A stretch of DNA of 21,747 nucleotides from CAYLJJ01 sp964384025 (lineage in GTDB: Bacteria > Myxococcota_A > Bradymonadia > UBA7976 > UBA1532). The position numbers and the translations under genes are program-made. The stretch's first letter is position 1. Every line of letters starts with the position of its first letter. Of this stretch, positions 6,606-13,812 are shown piece by piece. The notes beneath the pieces were generated by a model, which was not told the DNA's origin, did not search any database, and saw nothing but the letters and a program-made list of their open reading frames with translations. The DNA is taken from NCBI GenBank assembly GCA_964384025.1, contig CAYLJJ010000097.1:1-21747 (forward strand), in the 5' to 3' direction.

Positions 6606-8316
6606 GCTCCTCCTCTCCGCGCTTCTCCTCCTCGCCTGTGAAGCTGCGCCCCTGGTCTCTACCGGAGAGCGCCTAGAGGTGCGTGCTCCCTACGCTGGCT
6701 TGGTCTCTGTGGGAGAGCACAGCGCTGCTGTTCTGCCTTGGCGTCCTGCTCTCTTAGATGGTCTCCCCCCTGGTCCCTATACTCTCACTCTGGAGGGAGA
6801 AGGACAAACGATCACTCTCCTCTCTGTTCCTGGACCTGTCGTAGACTTTGGTCCCCTCTTAGGGACCAAAGCGCGACTCCGGGGTGAGCTGATCAGCCTC
6901 TCTGTCCAAGCCCTGCGTCCTGGCGCTGCTGTCGTCGCCCTCAGCGAGGATAGAAGCCTCCAAAGCGAAACAGGAGAGGGATTGCGGCGCTTCAGAGTGC
7001 CCAAAAGACAGAGGGTCACGCTCTTGGCGCTCTGGCCTGATCATATGGGGGTTCGCCAGATTGAGCAGCCAGAGCTGAGCGAGGGTCGAGCCCTCAGCCT
7101 CAGCCCGATGTTCCCGCTGGAGAGGGAGCTTAAGGTTCGATTGGAGCGACTGCCTGGAGCCTGGGTTGAGGCTGAGCTGGTCTATGGGGGACAGGATACA
7201 AGCCTGCTCTTAGGGGCGGGGCGCCTGGAACCCGGCCAGCAGCTCTCCTTTAAGCTCCCCAAGGCTCAGCCGAAGCTCTACCCCTTCTCCATCCGCTTGA
7301 GAGCCCTGGCAGGCTCCTCAAGGCGACCAGATCAGCTCCTCAGCCAGCGTCTCAGCTTGGAGACTCAGGAGATCACGCTGAGTTGGTCTTCAGCTCTCGA
7401 GCTGGGTCCGCTCCCAGATCAGAGCTTGCGCCCTCCCCCTCTGAGGCGAGAGGGCTTCTCATTTTTAGGTGATCTGCGGGGTTGTTGGTGGGATCTGGAG
7501 CTGCGGAGTCTGGGCTGTCCCCAACGGCGTTGGCGTGTGATCTCTCCAGGTGGGGGGACTGAGCTTTTGCTGCCCAGCCCTCAATGGGATCCTCTGATGG
7601 AGCCTCTGATAGAGACACGGTTAGAACGAGTTCAGTTGGAGGGTCTCTCCTACGAGGAGTTCTTCTCAGGAGAGTTCTCGATTCGACAACTCTCCACTCA
7701 GAAGCGCAGAGCGAGCTGGGGTTATCTCCAGGGAGAGGCTCCCTGTCCCGGCAAGGTGGAGCCCCAGGAGTTCTGGCTCCAGTGGCCTGCGGCCTGTGAG
7801 CAGGAGCCCAAGAGTGCGGCTCGCCTGCGCCTAGATTCCTGTGGTCGTCTGATCCACCTGGAGGGAGAGAGCCCCCTGAGTTGTGGCTGGTTAGAGATGG
7901 AGAGACAGCAATATCTGGATCAGCGGGGAGATCGTCTAGAACTGGAAGAGGAGGAGGATGGGCTCAGGATTGGTCCCTACCATCTTCGAAAAATCTCCAA
8001 AGGAGAGAGCAACTTCAGAGAACTAGAGGGAGACTGGTACTGGATGGAGGTGTTTGAAGAGGGAGAGGAGAGAGAGGAGCTCTTAGAGCGCAGCGAAGGA
8101 GAACAGGGCCCTTGGCTTCAAGTAGAAGAGGGGCTGCTCAAACTTCAGGCTCCCAGTTGGAGCTTAAACGCCCTTTTAGAGCACTTTGACGGCTCAAAAG
8201 GGCGTGCACGCATTGTCGACGCTTGTCCAACACCTCGTTGGTTGGAGATAAAGCTTTTGGGAGGTCTGCTGATCCTCCGAGAGGGCTCTTTAAAGGCTGA
8301 GGTTTGGAGGCGTTGA
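6580..8316 (+). CDS. Large lipoprotein of unknown function, coupled to the kinase
   Basis: The frame is open from 6517, but the only sensible N-terminus is GTG 6580, which gives a compact lipoprotein signal (FRLLLSALLLLAC, Cys near residue 20) and a 26-bp overlap with the kinase gene. That yields about 578 residues. I recognise no domain. What can be seen is an almost entirely beta-type sequence with repeated short strands. The first 200 residues (APYAGLVSVGEHSAAVLPWRP, LPPGPYTLTLEGEG) read like carboxypeptidase-regulatory or PEGA-like sandwich modules. The second half has several Cys and many Trp with repeated G-x-W-x-L/M segments (LRGCWWDLEL, LEGDWYWMEV), which may be lipocalin-like or repeat strands. 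It ends 2 bp from the convergent gene at 8319. The overlap with the kinase suggests a shared function at the cell surface. Confidence 0.75.
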   Translation: MPTSPSSFRLLLSALLLLACEAAPLVSTGERLEVRAPYAGLVSVGEHSAAVLPWRPALLDGLPPGPYTLTLEGEGQTITLLSVPGPVVDFGPLLGTKARLRGELISLSVQALRPGAAVVALSEDRSLQSETGEGLRRFRVPKRQRVTLLALWPDHMGVRQIEQPELSEGRALSLSPMFPLERELKVRLERLPGAWVEAELVYGGQDTSLLLGAGRLEPGQQLSFKLPKAQPKLYPFSIRLRALAGSSRRPDQLLSQRLSLETQEITLSWSSALELGPLPDQSLRPPPLRREGFSFLGDLRGCWWDLELRSLGCPQRRWRVISPGGGTELLLPSPQWDPLMEPLIETRLERVQLEGLSYEEFFSGEFSIRQLSTQKRRASWGYLQGEAPCPGKVEPQEFWLQWPAACEQEPKSAARLRLDSCGRLIHLEGESPLSCGWLEMERQQYLDQRGDRLELEEEEDGLRIGPYHLRKISKGESNFRELEGDWYWMEVFEEGEEREELLERSEGEQGPWLQVEEGLLKLQAPSWSLNALLEHFDGSKGRARIVDACPTPRWLEIKLLGGLLILREGSLKAEVWRR

Positions 8317-8318
8317 GA

Positions 8319-9290
8319 TCAATCAGTAGTCAGGCTGCGATATCTGCGGGCATGATCAAGGAAGGTAGCAGAGAGGGCGGTCAGGATGAGCGGGTTGGGG
8401 ATATGTAGGCCCCCTGGCAAGCTCAGGCGGTGAGCAGAGTGGAAGGTGATCAGAGTGCCCCCCGCGTAGGACTCAAAGCTGAGGCTGCCAACGTCGGTCT
8501 CTGTTGAGCGGTTGTCTGAGTACATTACACGCCAGTCGATGCGTGCGCTCTCTTCGGTATAGCGGATCACCTCCACCTTGGTCATATCGTTGTTACTCAG
8601 GGGAGTTTCAAGATCACAGGGCAGCGGGCTCAGCACCATCCGCTCAACCTGCCTCAGCGCGCGTCCTTCAGCGTCACGCTTATAGACCTGGATCTCACCA
8701 CCGAGATAGTGGGCAAGGTTAAGACCCCAGAGTTCAGGAGAGAGCTGCGCGATGAACTGCTCATAATCGATCTCCACCAAGAGCTGGCTGCGTTCTACAG
8801 CCATCTCGACAGGGGCTTTGTCTGGATACTCAGCCAGGGTCTGGAGCCAGTTGAAGGAGCTGCCCTCGAGGAGATCTCTGAGACTCTGGCTCTCTATTTT
8901 GGCCTGAATCTCTTGGGGGATTTCGCGTTGAAAAGCTGCGACCACCTCAAGGATATCCCAATCAGACTCGCTGGAAGGAGCCCAGCTCAACGCGTAGCCA
9001 TCACAACAGAAGAGCCAACCACAGATATGCTCCCCCTCCCCACAGCCTCCTATAGAAAAGAAGTCCGCCTTACCCAGATCCTCAGCGGCCTCACAGCCCT
9101 CTTGCTCCAAGCCTGCCGCTTCAAACTGTGCCAAACTTTGCTCATTACAGCGTGCCTCATTCTCCAACTCGGGATAACAGCTCGACATCTGGTTAAGGGC
9201 AGCCTCACAGGACAGCTCATCGGGCTCTTGAGGATCTGCAGCAGGAGCACAGCCCAAGGCAAACAGAAGAGGAAGTGAGATTAAACGCAT
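8319..9290 (-). CDS. Cys-rich lipoprotein with possible SRPBCC-like C-terminal domain
   Basis: ATG 9290 has AGGGAG eight bases upstream. The 323-residue product has a short lipoprotein signal (LISLPLLFALGC, Cys at 14). Residues 25-100 are Cys-rich (CEAALNQMSSCYPEL, GCGEGEHICGWLFCCDGY), resembling small disulfide-rich N-terminal domains common on myxobacterial-type lipoproteins. The remaining 200 residues contain alternating strands and end in a long helix. The order ARIDWRVMYSDN, then GSLSFESYAGGTLITFHSAH, then LPGGLHIPNPLILTALSATFLDHARRYR is what START/SRPBCC-fold lipid-binding domains look like, but this is by eye only. The gene is convergent with the lipoprotein gene ending at 8316 and divergent from the symporter operon. 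No enzyme motif is visible. Confidence 0.8.
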   Translation of the reverse strand: MRLISLPLLFALGCAPAADPQEPDELSCEAALNQMSSCYPELENEARCNEQSLAQFEAAGLEQEGCEAAEDLGKADFFSIGGCGEGEHICGWLFCCDGYALSWAPSSESDWDILEVVAAFQREIPQEIQAKIESQSLRDLLEGSSFNWLQTLAEYPDKAPVEMAVERSQLLVEIDYEQFIAQLSPELWGLNLAHYLGGEIQVYKRDAEGRALRQVERMVLSPLPCDLETPLSNNDMTKVEVIRYTEESARIDWRVMYSDNRSTETDVGSLSFESYAGGTLITFHSAHRLSLPGGLHIPNPLILTALSATFLDHARRYRSLTTD

Positions 9291-9369
9291 TGTGTTGGCT
9301 CCCTATTTTGAGATCTCTTTGAAAAGGCTCTTTGGCTTTTAATACCGAAGTATGGCGGTTTTTCCCAAC

Positions 9370-9393
9370 AATTCCGACATCACAATCGGAATT
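9370..9393. promoter_or_regulatory. Perfect palindrome in the divergent spacer, possible operator
   Basis: AATTCCGA (9370-9377) and TCGGAATT (9386-9393) are exact inverted copies separated by eight bases. It lies in the 185-bp spacer between the divergent starts at 9290 and 9476, about midway, and no T-run follows. A dyad binding site for a dimeric regulator controlling one or both genes is more likely than a terminator. No regulator gene is in the window. Confidence 0.4.
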
Positions 9394-9475
9394 CAAGAAG
9401 AGCCCTCTGCTTCCATTGGGGTTCAAGGAGCCTCAAGATGGCATTACACAGCGATGCTTGATACCTGGATTGACC

Positions 9476-9670
9476 ATGAACTTCTTTCCTCTACCCAAAG
9501 GCGACGCAGCTTTTCTGTTGCTGCTCCTCCTCTTTACTCTCCTCTCCTTTGGCTTGCCTATCCAAGATCTCCAACTGGGAGGTATGGATCTCCTGGGTTG
9601 GTTGATGGCGGCCTTGATGATCTTCTCCCCCCTAATCGCGCTCCTGCGCATCTCTAAAGAGAGACCCTGA
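9476..9670 (+). CDS. Small two-helix membrane protein upstream of symporter
   Basis: The frame is open from 9332, but the first residues of that version look non-coding; ATG 9476 gives a compact 64-residue protein. It has two hydrophobic helices, roughly residues 11-25 (AFLLLLLLFTLLSF) and 33-57 (MDLLGWLMAALMIFSPLIALL), and a short basic tail. The stop is one base before the ATG of the symporter gene, so the two are almost certainly co-translated. Several sodium:solute symporters have a tiny two- or three-helix partner encoded just upstream (YhdT with PanF, DUF3311, DUF4212), and this protein fits that role by size, topology and position. I cannot assign it to one of those families. The Shine-Dalgarno is weak. 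Confidence 0.65.
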   Translation: MNFFPLPKGDAAFLLLLLLFTLLSFGLPIQDLQLGGMDLLGWLMAALMIFSPLIALLRISKERP

Positions 9671-9671
9671 G

Positions 9672-11114
9672 ATGCGTCTAGAGCATGGTGTTCTTCTCCT
9701 CTATCTCTTCGCTTGTGCTCTCATTGGCGCTCTTGCTGCGCGGAGGGTCCTTAAATCTAGAGATGACTACTGGGTGGCGGGACGCAACATCGGTCCCTGG
9801 ATCAACGCCATGGCGATCATGGCGACTTTGGCTTCGGGGGGGTCGATCCTTGGGGTGATGGGCTTGGCCTACTCCCGAGGTATTCCCACCACCTTAGCGC
9901 TCTTCGCTGGAGCTGTAGTGGGCTTCCCTTTGGCCTCTATTTTGGTCGCGCGTCCTCTGCGCCGCTTTGGACGCTTTACGATAACCGACTTTCTCAACAC
10001 CCGCTTCCCCCACCCCTTTATCCGTTTGGGAGTGCCCTTGCTGATCGTCGCCAGCTTTACGATCTATATCGTCGCGCAGATGAAGGCGGCGGGGATCACC
10101 GCTCAAGTCCTCTTGGGAATGGAGTATAAGACCGCGATCATCATCTCCACCCTGATCTTTGTGCTCTATGTCTCTTTTGGAGGGATGTTAGCGATCACCT
10201 GGACCGATGTAGTACAGGGGACGGTGATGGTTTTGGTCGTTTTGGGCTGCGCTGTGCTCCTCTTGAGTCGCGTGGGGCCTCCTCAGGAGATCTTTCTAAG
10301 CGCCATGAAGGTTGCCCCTGAGTTGGGCAGAAAGGGGGAGCACTCTCTGCTCACAGATTTAGGCGCCTTTAGCATTTGGGCTGCTGCTATCCCGGTGATT
10401 CCCCATGTGGTGATGCGGGTCTACACAGCCCGAGACGCTCGGAGCGCTCGACTCTCTCTTAACCTCGCGATGGTGCTCTACTCTCTGATGATTCTGGTCT
10501 CGGTCCTGATCATCGTGCCCTTTGGCAAGCTCCAATTTCCTGAGCTTGCAGACTCCGATCAGATCTTCTTGAAGATCATGGAGACGCAATTCTCTCCGCT
10601 CCTAAGAGGTCTGGCGGTGGCAGCGGTGATCGCAGCGGTGATGTGCACCACCGACGCCCTGCTCCTGGCCTGCTCCTCAGCCATCGCCCACGATCTGATC
10701 ACCGAGGGCTTGGGGATCAAACTCTCAGAGCGGGGAGCAGCGCGACTCAACGTAGTCGTGGTCTGGGCCTTGGGCCTCCTGGCGATGTCTCTCGCCTTTG
10801 ATCCCCCAGCCCTGATCACGCTGCTCTACTCTGCCGCCATCGGGGTCCTCAGCGCGGGGCTCTTTGTACCTGTCATCGCAGGGCTTTGGTGGCGTCGAGC
10901 CAATACCCTCGGAGGAGTTTTGGCCTTCCTGTTGGGTGTCACGAGCTACCTGATCATCCAACTTGGAAGCTGGGCGCCTCCCCTCTCCGCGATCCTCTTT
11001 GCTCTACCCGCCAGCCTCTTTGGAATGTGGCTGGGTGCTCGCCTGGGGCCTCCAGATCCTCCCGCTCGCTTACAGAAGATCGCCGAGCTTCACACCGCTG
11101 AAGATCTTGCGTAG
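9672..11114 (+). CDS. Sodium:solute symporter (SSS family) permease
   Basis: The 480-residue product has about 13 hydrophobic helices and the SSS hallmarks: an N-terminal helix followed by SRDDYWVAGRNIGPW, the unwound second helix ASGGSILGVMGLAYSRG, the FTITDFLNTRF segment, GGMLAITWTDVVQGTVM (the family signature, normally GG-x-x-A-V-x-W-T-D-x-x-Q), and TTDALLLACSSAIAHDL around the expected sodium site. SSS proteins import solutes such as proline, pantothenate, acetate or sugars with sodium; the substrate cannot be read from this sequence. The N-terminal pattern is closest to the PutP/PanF side of the family. It follows the two-helix protein gene by one base. A polar tail of about 25 residues ends the protein. 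Nothing looks truncated. Confidence 0.93.
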   Translation: MRLEHGVLLLYLFACALIGALAARRVLKSRDDYWVAGRNIGPWINAMAIMATLASGGSILGVMGLAYSRGIPTTLALFAGAVVGFPLASILVARPLRRFGRFTITDFLNTRFPHPFIRLGVPLLIVASFTIYIVAQMKAAGITAQVLLGMEYKTAIIISTLIFVLYVSFGGMLAITWTDVVQGTVMVLVVLGCAVLLLSRVGPPQEIFLSAMKVAPELGRKGEHSLLTDLGAFSIWAAAIPVIPHVVMRVYTARDARSARLSLNLAMVLYSLMILVSVLIIVPFGKLQFPELADSDQIFLKIMETQFSPLLRGLAVAAVIAAVMCTTDALLLACSSAIAHDLITEGLGIKLSERGAARLNVVVVWALGLLAMSLAFDPPALITLLYSAAIGVLSAGLFVPVIAGLWWRRANTLGGVLAFLLGVTSYLIIQLGSWAPPLSAILFALPASLFGMWLGARLGPPDPPARLQKIAELHTAEDLA

Positions 11115-11152
11115 TTCTTTAAAGAGAGGTCATCTTTGGGTTCGCTTTTAAG

Positions 11153-11158
11153 AAAGGA
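11153..11158 (+). promoter_or_regulatory. Shine-Dalgarno deciding the TTG start at 11165
   Basis: AAAGGA lies six bases before TTG 11165. No ATG occurs nearby in that frame, and the TTG gives a clean hydrophobic signal sequence, so the rare start codon is likely real. Confidence 0.6.
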
Positions 11159-11164
11159 TAACTT

Positions 11165-12340
11165 TTGATTCTGCTCTCTCTCTTTTTACTGCTCTCTCCC
11201 CCTTGCAGCAGTCTCAGGAACTGTAACCGCGCCTGTCGCAAAGGCAACGCCATCGCCTGCAACGAGGCGGGGACCCGCTACTACCTGGGGCAAGGAACCC
11301 GTATCCGCGAAAAGAGGGCTCGTAAAGCCTATGCTCGCGCTTGCAAAAAGGATCTTCAGGCGGGCTGCGTCAACTTGGCCTGGATGCTCCTAGATGGTGA
11401 GGGAGGAGGCATAGATCGAGAGAAGGCTGAGCAACTCTTTAAATCCACCTGTGCTGCTGGCCAAGTGGAGGGCTGTGGCGGGGAGGGCCTGCTCCTGCTG
11501 GATGATCTGGGAGAGCGAGATCCCCGACGCGCGCGGCGGCTCCTCAGCGAGGCTTGCGCGGTTGGGGCGATGCGCTCCTGTGCTCATCTGGCGGATCTGC
11601 AAGCCGCTGGAGAGGGAGGGCCGATGGACAAGGCGGGGGCGCGTGACATCGCCGAGAAGGCATGTAAGGCGGGGGAGCAGAGCGCCTGTAGTCTCCTCGC
11701 GGATCTGTTGGCCAACGGCCTGGGTGGGAAGGTGGATATTCCCAGAGCGACATCGCTCAGAGAGATCGCTTGCCAAGCAGGGGAGGGCCGTGCCTGTCTC
11801 CGGCTGGCTGAGGTCAAGGCGACCCAGGGTAAGATCTCAAAGGCCCTCCGGCTCTTCAGAGAGGGCTGTCGATTGAGCCCCTCTCCCGCCTGCCGCTTGG
11901 GCGCTGAGTTGGCTCTTAAGGGGGGACATAACAAAGAGGCCGCCAAGCTGATGACCTTGGCTTGTGGAGCCGCAGATCCAGAAGCTTGTTCTCGGCTGGG
12001 GGGCCTCTACCTGAGGGGCAAGGGGCTGCGTAAAGATCAGATCCGCGGGCGTCTTTACCATGGCTTGGCCTGTGTTGGAGGCTTTCATCCCGGTTGCACC
12101 GAGATGTTAGATCTCAGCAAGAATCCCAGCCTCGCTATCGTCTTTGATAATGCTGCGCTTCGCGCAGGCCGTCTGGGCTGGAAATGCCAAAAGAAGCGGC
12201 GAGGAGCCTGCTTGGAGTTGGCAGATATGTTTTCCACCGGCACTGGCGTTCGCCGCGACTTGGAGAAGGCTCAGCAGCTCTATGAGAGAGCCTGTGTTCG
12301 ACCTATGAACGGCTGTAGCCGAGCGCGCTGGGCTCACTGA
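11165..12340 (+). CDS. Secreted Cys-rich Sel1-like repeat protein
   Basis: The product is 391 residues with a signal sequence (ILLSLFLLLSPPCSS) from a TTG start. The rest is a solenoid of about nine to ten Sel1-like helical pairs, each about 36 residues, with the pattern AC-x6-C-x2-LA-x3-L-x2-G-x-G-x4-D-x2-(K/R)A. Almost every repeat has a Cys pair seven or eight residues apart (GNAIAC, DLQAGC, GQVEGC, GEQSAC, GEGRAC, ADPEAC, MNGC), the arrangement known from Helicobacter Hcp proteins, where the pairs form disulfides. This predicts an exported, disulfide-stabilised scaffold that binds protein or peptide. Two internal repeats are shortened (near KATQGKISKALRLF and the SLAIVFDNAAL region). The Cys near residue 14 could be a lipobox Cys, although the preceding SPP is unusual. 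It begins 50 bp after the symporter gene on the same strand. Confidence 0.88.
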   Translation: MILLSLFLLLSPPCSSLRNCNRACRKGNAIACNEAGTRYYLGQGTRIREKRARKAYARACKKDLQAGCVNLAWMLLDGEGGGIDREKAEQLFKSTCAAGQVEGCGGEGLLLLDDLGERDPRRARRLLSEACAVGAMRSCAHLADLQAAGEGGPMDKAGARDIAEKACKAGEQSACSLLADLLANGLGGKVDIPRATSLREIACQAGEGRACLRLAEVKATQGKISKALRLFREGCRLSPSPACRLGAELALKGGHNKEAAKLMTLACGAADPEACSRLGGLYLRGKGLRKDQIRGRLYHGLACVGGFHPGCTEMLDLSKNPSLAIVFDNAALRAGRLGWKCQKKRRGACLELADMFSTGTGVRRDLEKAQQLYERACVRPMNGCSRARWAH

Positions 12341-12370
12341 GCAGCTCTTGATCGATATCTCGTCGTTTTA

Positions 12371-12376
12371 GAGGAG
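12371..12376 (+). promoter_or_regulatory. Shine-Dalgarno favouring ATG 12386
   Basis: GAGGAG lies nine bases before ATG 12386. The in-frame TTG at 12377 directly abuts it and is unlikely to be used. Confidence 0.6.
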
Positions 12377-12385
12377 TTGCACCAA

Positions 12386-13045
12386 ATGAACTACAACCGT
12401 GCGCAAATGAACATCAACCTCATGGTGATGCTGGTGATCGCCAACCTAAACAGCCCCGTCTCTGCGCATGCTGCGAGAGAAGAAGCAGGCGTCGAGAACC
12501 AGTTTGTCTGGGCGGTGCTCCATGAAAGCTGCCCAGATTCCGCAGCGCTCGTTGAGCTGGAGAGAGAGCGTCGGATTTTACAGAAGAGTATGCGTGTTCG
12601 CTTGGTGTGGCCGAAGCAAGCTTTTGAGTTGTTATCGCCAAAGGCACAACGATCGCTGCGTGGTTGCGTGGGCCGATTGTCGCGTAAGCGTTTGGGGCTA
12701 CGAGGCTACGAAGCGCGTATCCGAGCGGGGTGGGAGGCGGGAGCTCAAGCGGGCGGAGTTTTCTTCCCCTGGCAGGATGATTTCAGATCTGCTGATGCGA
12801 GCATGCGCTGGCTCTGTTCTCCTCGGTGGGAGCAGCTTCCAGATATCGACAAGATCTGCCGGGGGTTAGAAAACGAGCGGTGGAGCGAGACATTTTGGAT
12901 ACGCTACTGTGTGTTTCACAATTTCTGGAACTGGTTGCTGTTCTTTTTCCTCATCTCGCTGCTCATCAAGCCGTTGCTGTGGGTAATCTCTCGCAGAGAT
13001 CGCAACACAACGACGCGATCTCTGTTTCCCCAAGAGGAAGTATAG
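12386..13045 (+). CDS. Unrecognised envelope protein with signal peptide and C-terminal membrane helix
   Basis: I do not recognise this 219-residue protein. It starts with a signal-like segment (INLMVMLVIANLNSPVSAHA, an AxA-type cleavage site), followed by about 145 residues of presumed periplasmic domain. Visible there are Cys at HESCP, RGCVG, WLCSP and DKICRG, four residues that could form two disulfides, an Arg-rich helix (SLRGCVGRLSRKRLGLRGYEARIR) and an aromatic stretch (GVFFPWQDDF). A strong membrane helix (FWNWLLFFFLISLLIKPLLWVI) near residues 175-197 leaves a short basic cytoplasmic tail. The topology is therefore type I. Three bases separate its stop from the next ATG, so the two genes are almost surely a unit. 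Its Leu/Arg codon choice looks less biased than in neighbouring genes, which may hint at separate origin, but I have not counted it. Confidence 0.7.
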   Translation: MNYNRAQMNINLMVMLVIANLNSPVSAHAAREEAGVENQFVWAVLHESCPDSAALVELERERRILQKSMRVRLVWPKQAFELLSPKAQRSLRGCVGRLSRKRLGLRGYEARIRAGWEAGAQAGGVFFPWQDDFRSADASMRWLCSPRWEQLPDIDKICRGLENERWSETFWIRYCVFHNFWNWLLFFFLISLLIKPLLWVISRRDRNTTTRSLFPQEEV

Positions 13046-13048
13046 ATC

Positions 13049-13705
13049 ATGAGCGCGTTGATACGGTGGGGGGTGATGTGGGCTTGTGTCACTGGGGTTG
13101 GGTGTCGGGCTCGCCTCGAAGTACCTCTTCCTGATCCGCAAAGACGCGTGGTGCTTACAGCGAAGTGGTTGGGTTCGCTTGAGCAGGAGCTTGTGGAGCG
13201 CGCGGGTGAGCAACACACACTCAGTGAGATCTGTGCGGAGGGGGATCCCGACAAGCCCATCTTTGCTTTGGCCGCTGAGCAGCTGAACGCTGCTGCACAC
13301 CTCGTGAAGAGGCACCGCACGGCGAAGACCTCGGTTGATGCGGTGGTGGATGAAATTTTGTCTTTGCGTGGGGCGGCGAGCGCTTACGTCTCAAACACCC
13401 TCTCCCATCTGTTGGCTGAGGAGTTTGATGGGCTCGCCATGAGCACAGCTGAAGCCTGGACAACGATCATGCCAGAGTCTAAGTGGCCGACATCTGCTAC
13501 ACAGGTGCTTAAAAGCCTCCGAGACCATGGCTCACCGCACAGCCTCCGCATCCAGGCAGCGGTGATCTCCTTGAGAGAGTTGCCCCTCTATCGGGTTGCT
13601 CTGCTCGGCGTCTTTGCGAAACACCACCATTACGGGCCATGGGCCAGCTCGCTTTTGAGCAGGCTCTCACGCCAGCGCCTGAGACCACAAGTGAGCGGGT
13701 TTTAG
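13049..13705 (+). CDS. Unrecognised lipoprotein paired with the preceding gene
   Basis: The product is 218 residues. It opens with a short signal (IRWGVMWACVTGVGC) whose GVGC makes a lipobox with Cys at 19, so export and lipidation are likely, though the n-region is short. The mature part appears all-helical (KWLGSLEQELVERAGEQHTLSEIC, AALNAAAHLVKRHRTAKTSVDAVVDEIL-like segments) with no motif I can name. It could form a helical bundle. The start ATG is three bases after the upstream stop, and there is no other gene on the same strand downstream; the next gene is convergent after 107 bp. Pairing of a type I membrane protein with a lipoprotein suggests a small envelope complex, which is inference. 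Confidence 0.68.
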   Translation: MSALIRWGVMWACVTGVGCRARLEVPLPDPQRRVVLTAKWLGSLEQELVERAGEQHTLSEICAEGDPDKPIFALAAEQLNAAAHLVKRHRTAKTSVDAVVDEILSLRGAASAYVSNTLSHLLAEEFDGLAMSTAEAWTTIMPESKWPTSATQVLKSLRDHGSPHSLRIQAAVISLRELPLYRVALLGVFAKHHHYGPWASSLLSRLSRQRLRPQVSGF

Positions 13706-13812
13706 CGAACTGCATACAGCCCCTGCGAGGATCACTAATGGTGAAAACTCGATTTTTACCGCATATAGAGTTTGTTGAGGGGAGAAGATGCTTACCTTTT
13801 CAATTAGAGAGC

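Noticed and set aside
8709..9278. 189-codon plus-strand open frame with hydrophobic C-terminal half
   Set aside because: It lies entirely antisense to the lipoprotein gene, which has a good ribosome site, lipobox and Cys-rich domain. The plus frame shows no ribosome site or domain.
9319..9345. TTGAAA and TAATAC boxes as a promoter for the symporter operon
   Set aside because: The spacing is 15 bases and promoter rules for this lineage are uncertain; the match is within chance for a 185-bp spacer.
13706..13812. Possible bidirectional terminator between convergent genes
   Set aside because: AAACTC and GAGTTT can pair, but the loop is about 19 bases, the stem is only six and there is no G/C core, so it is too weak to report.
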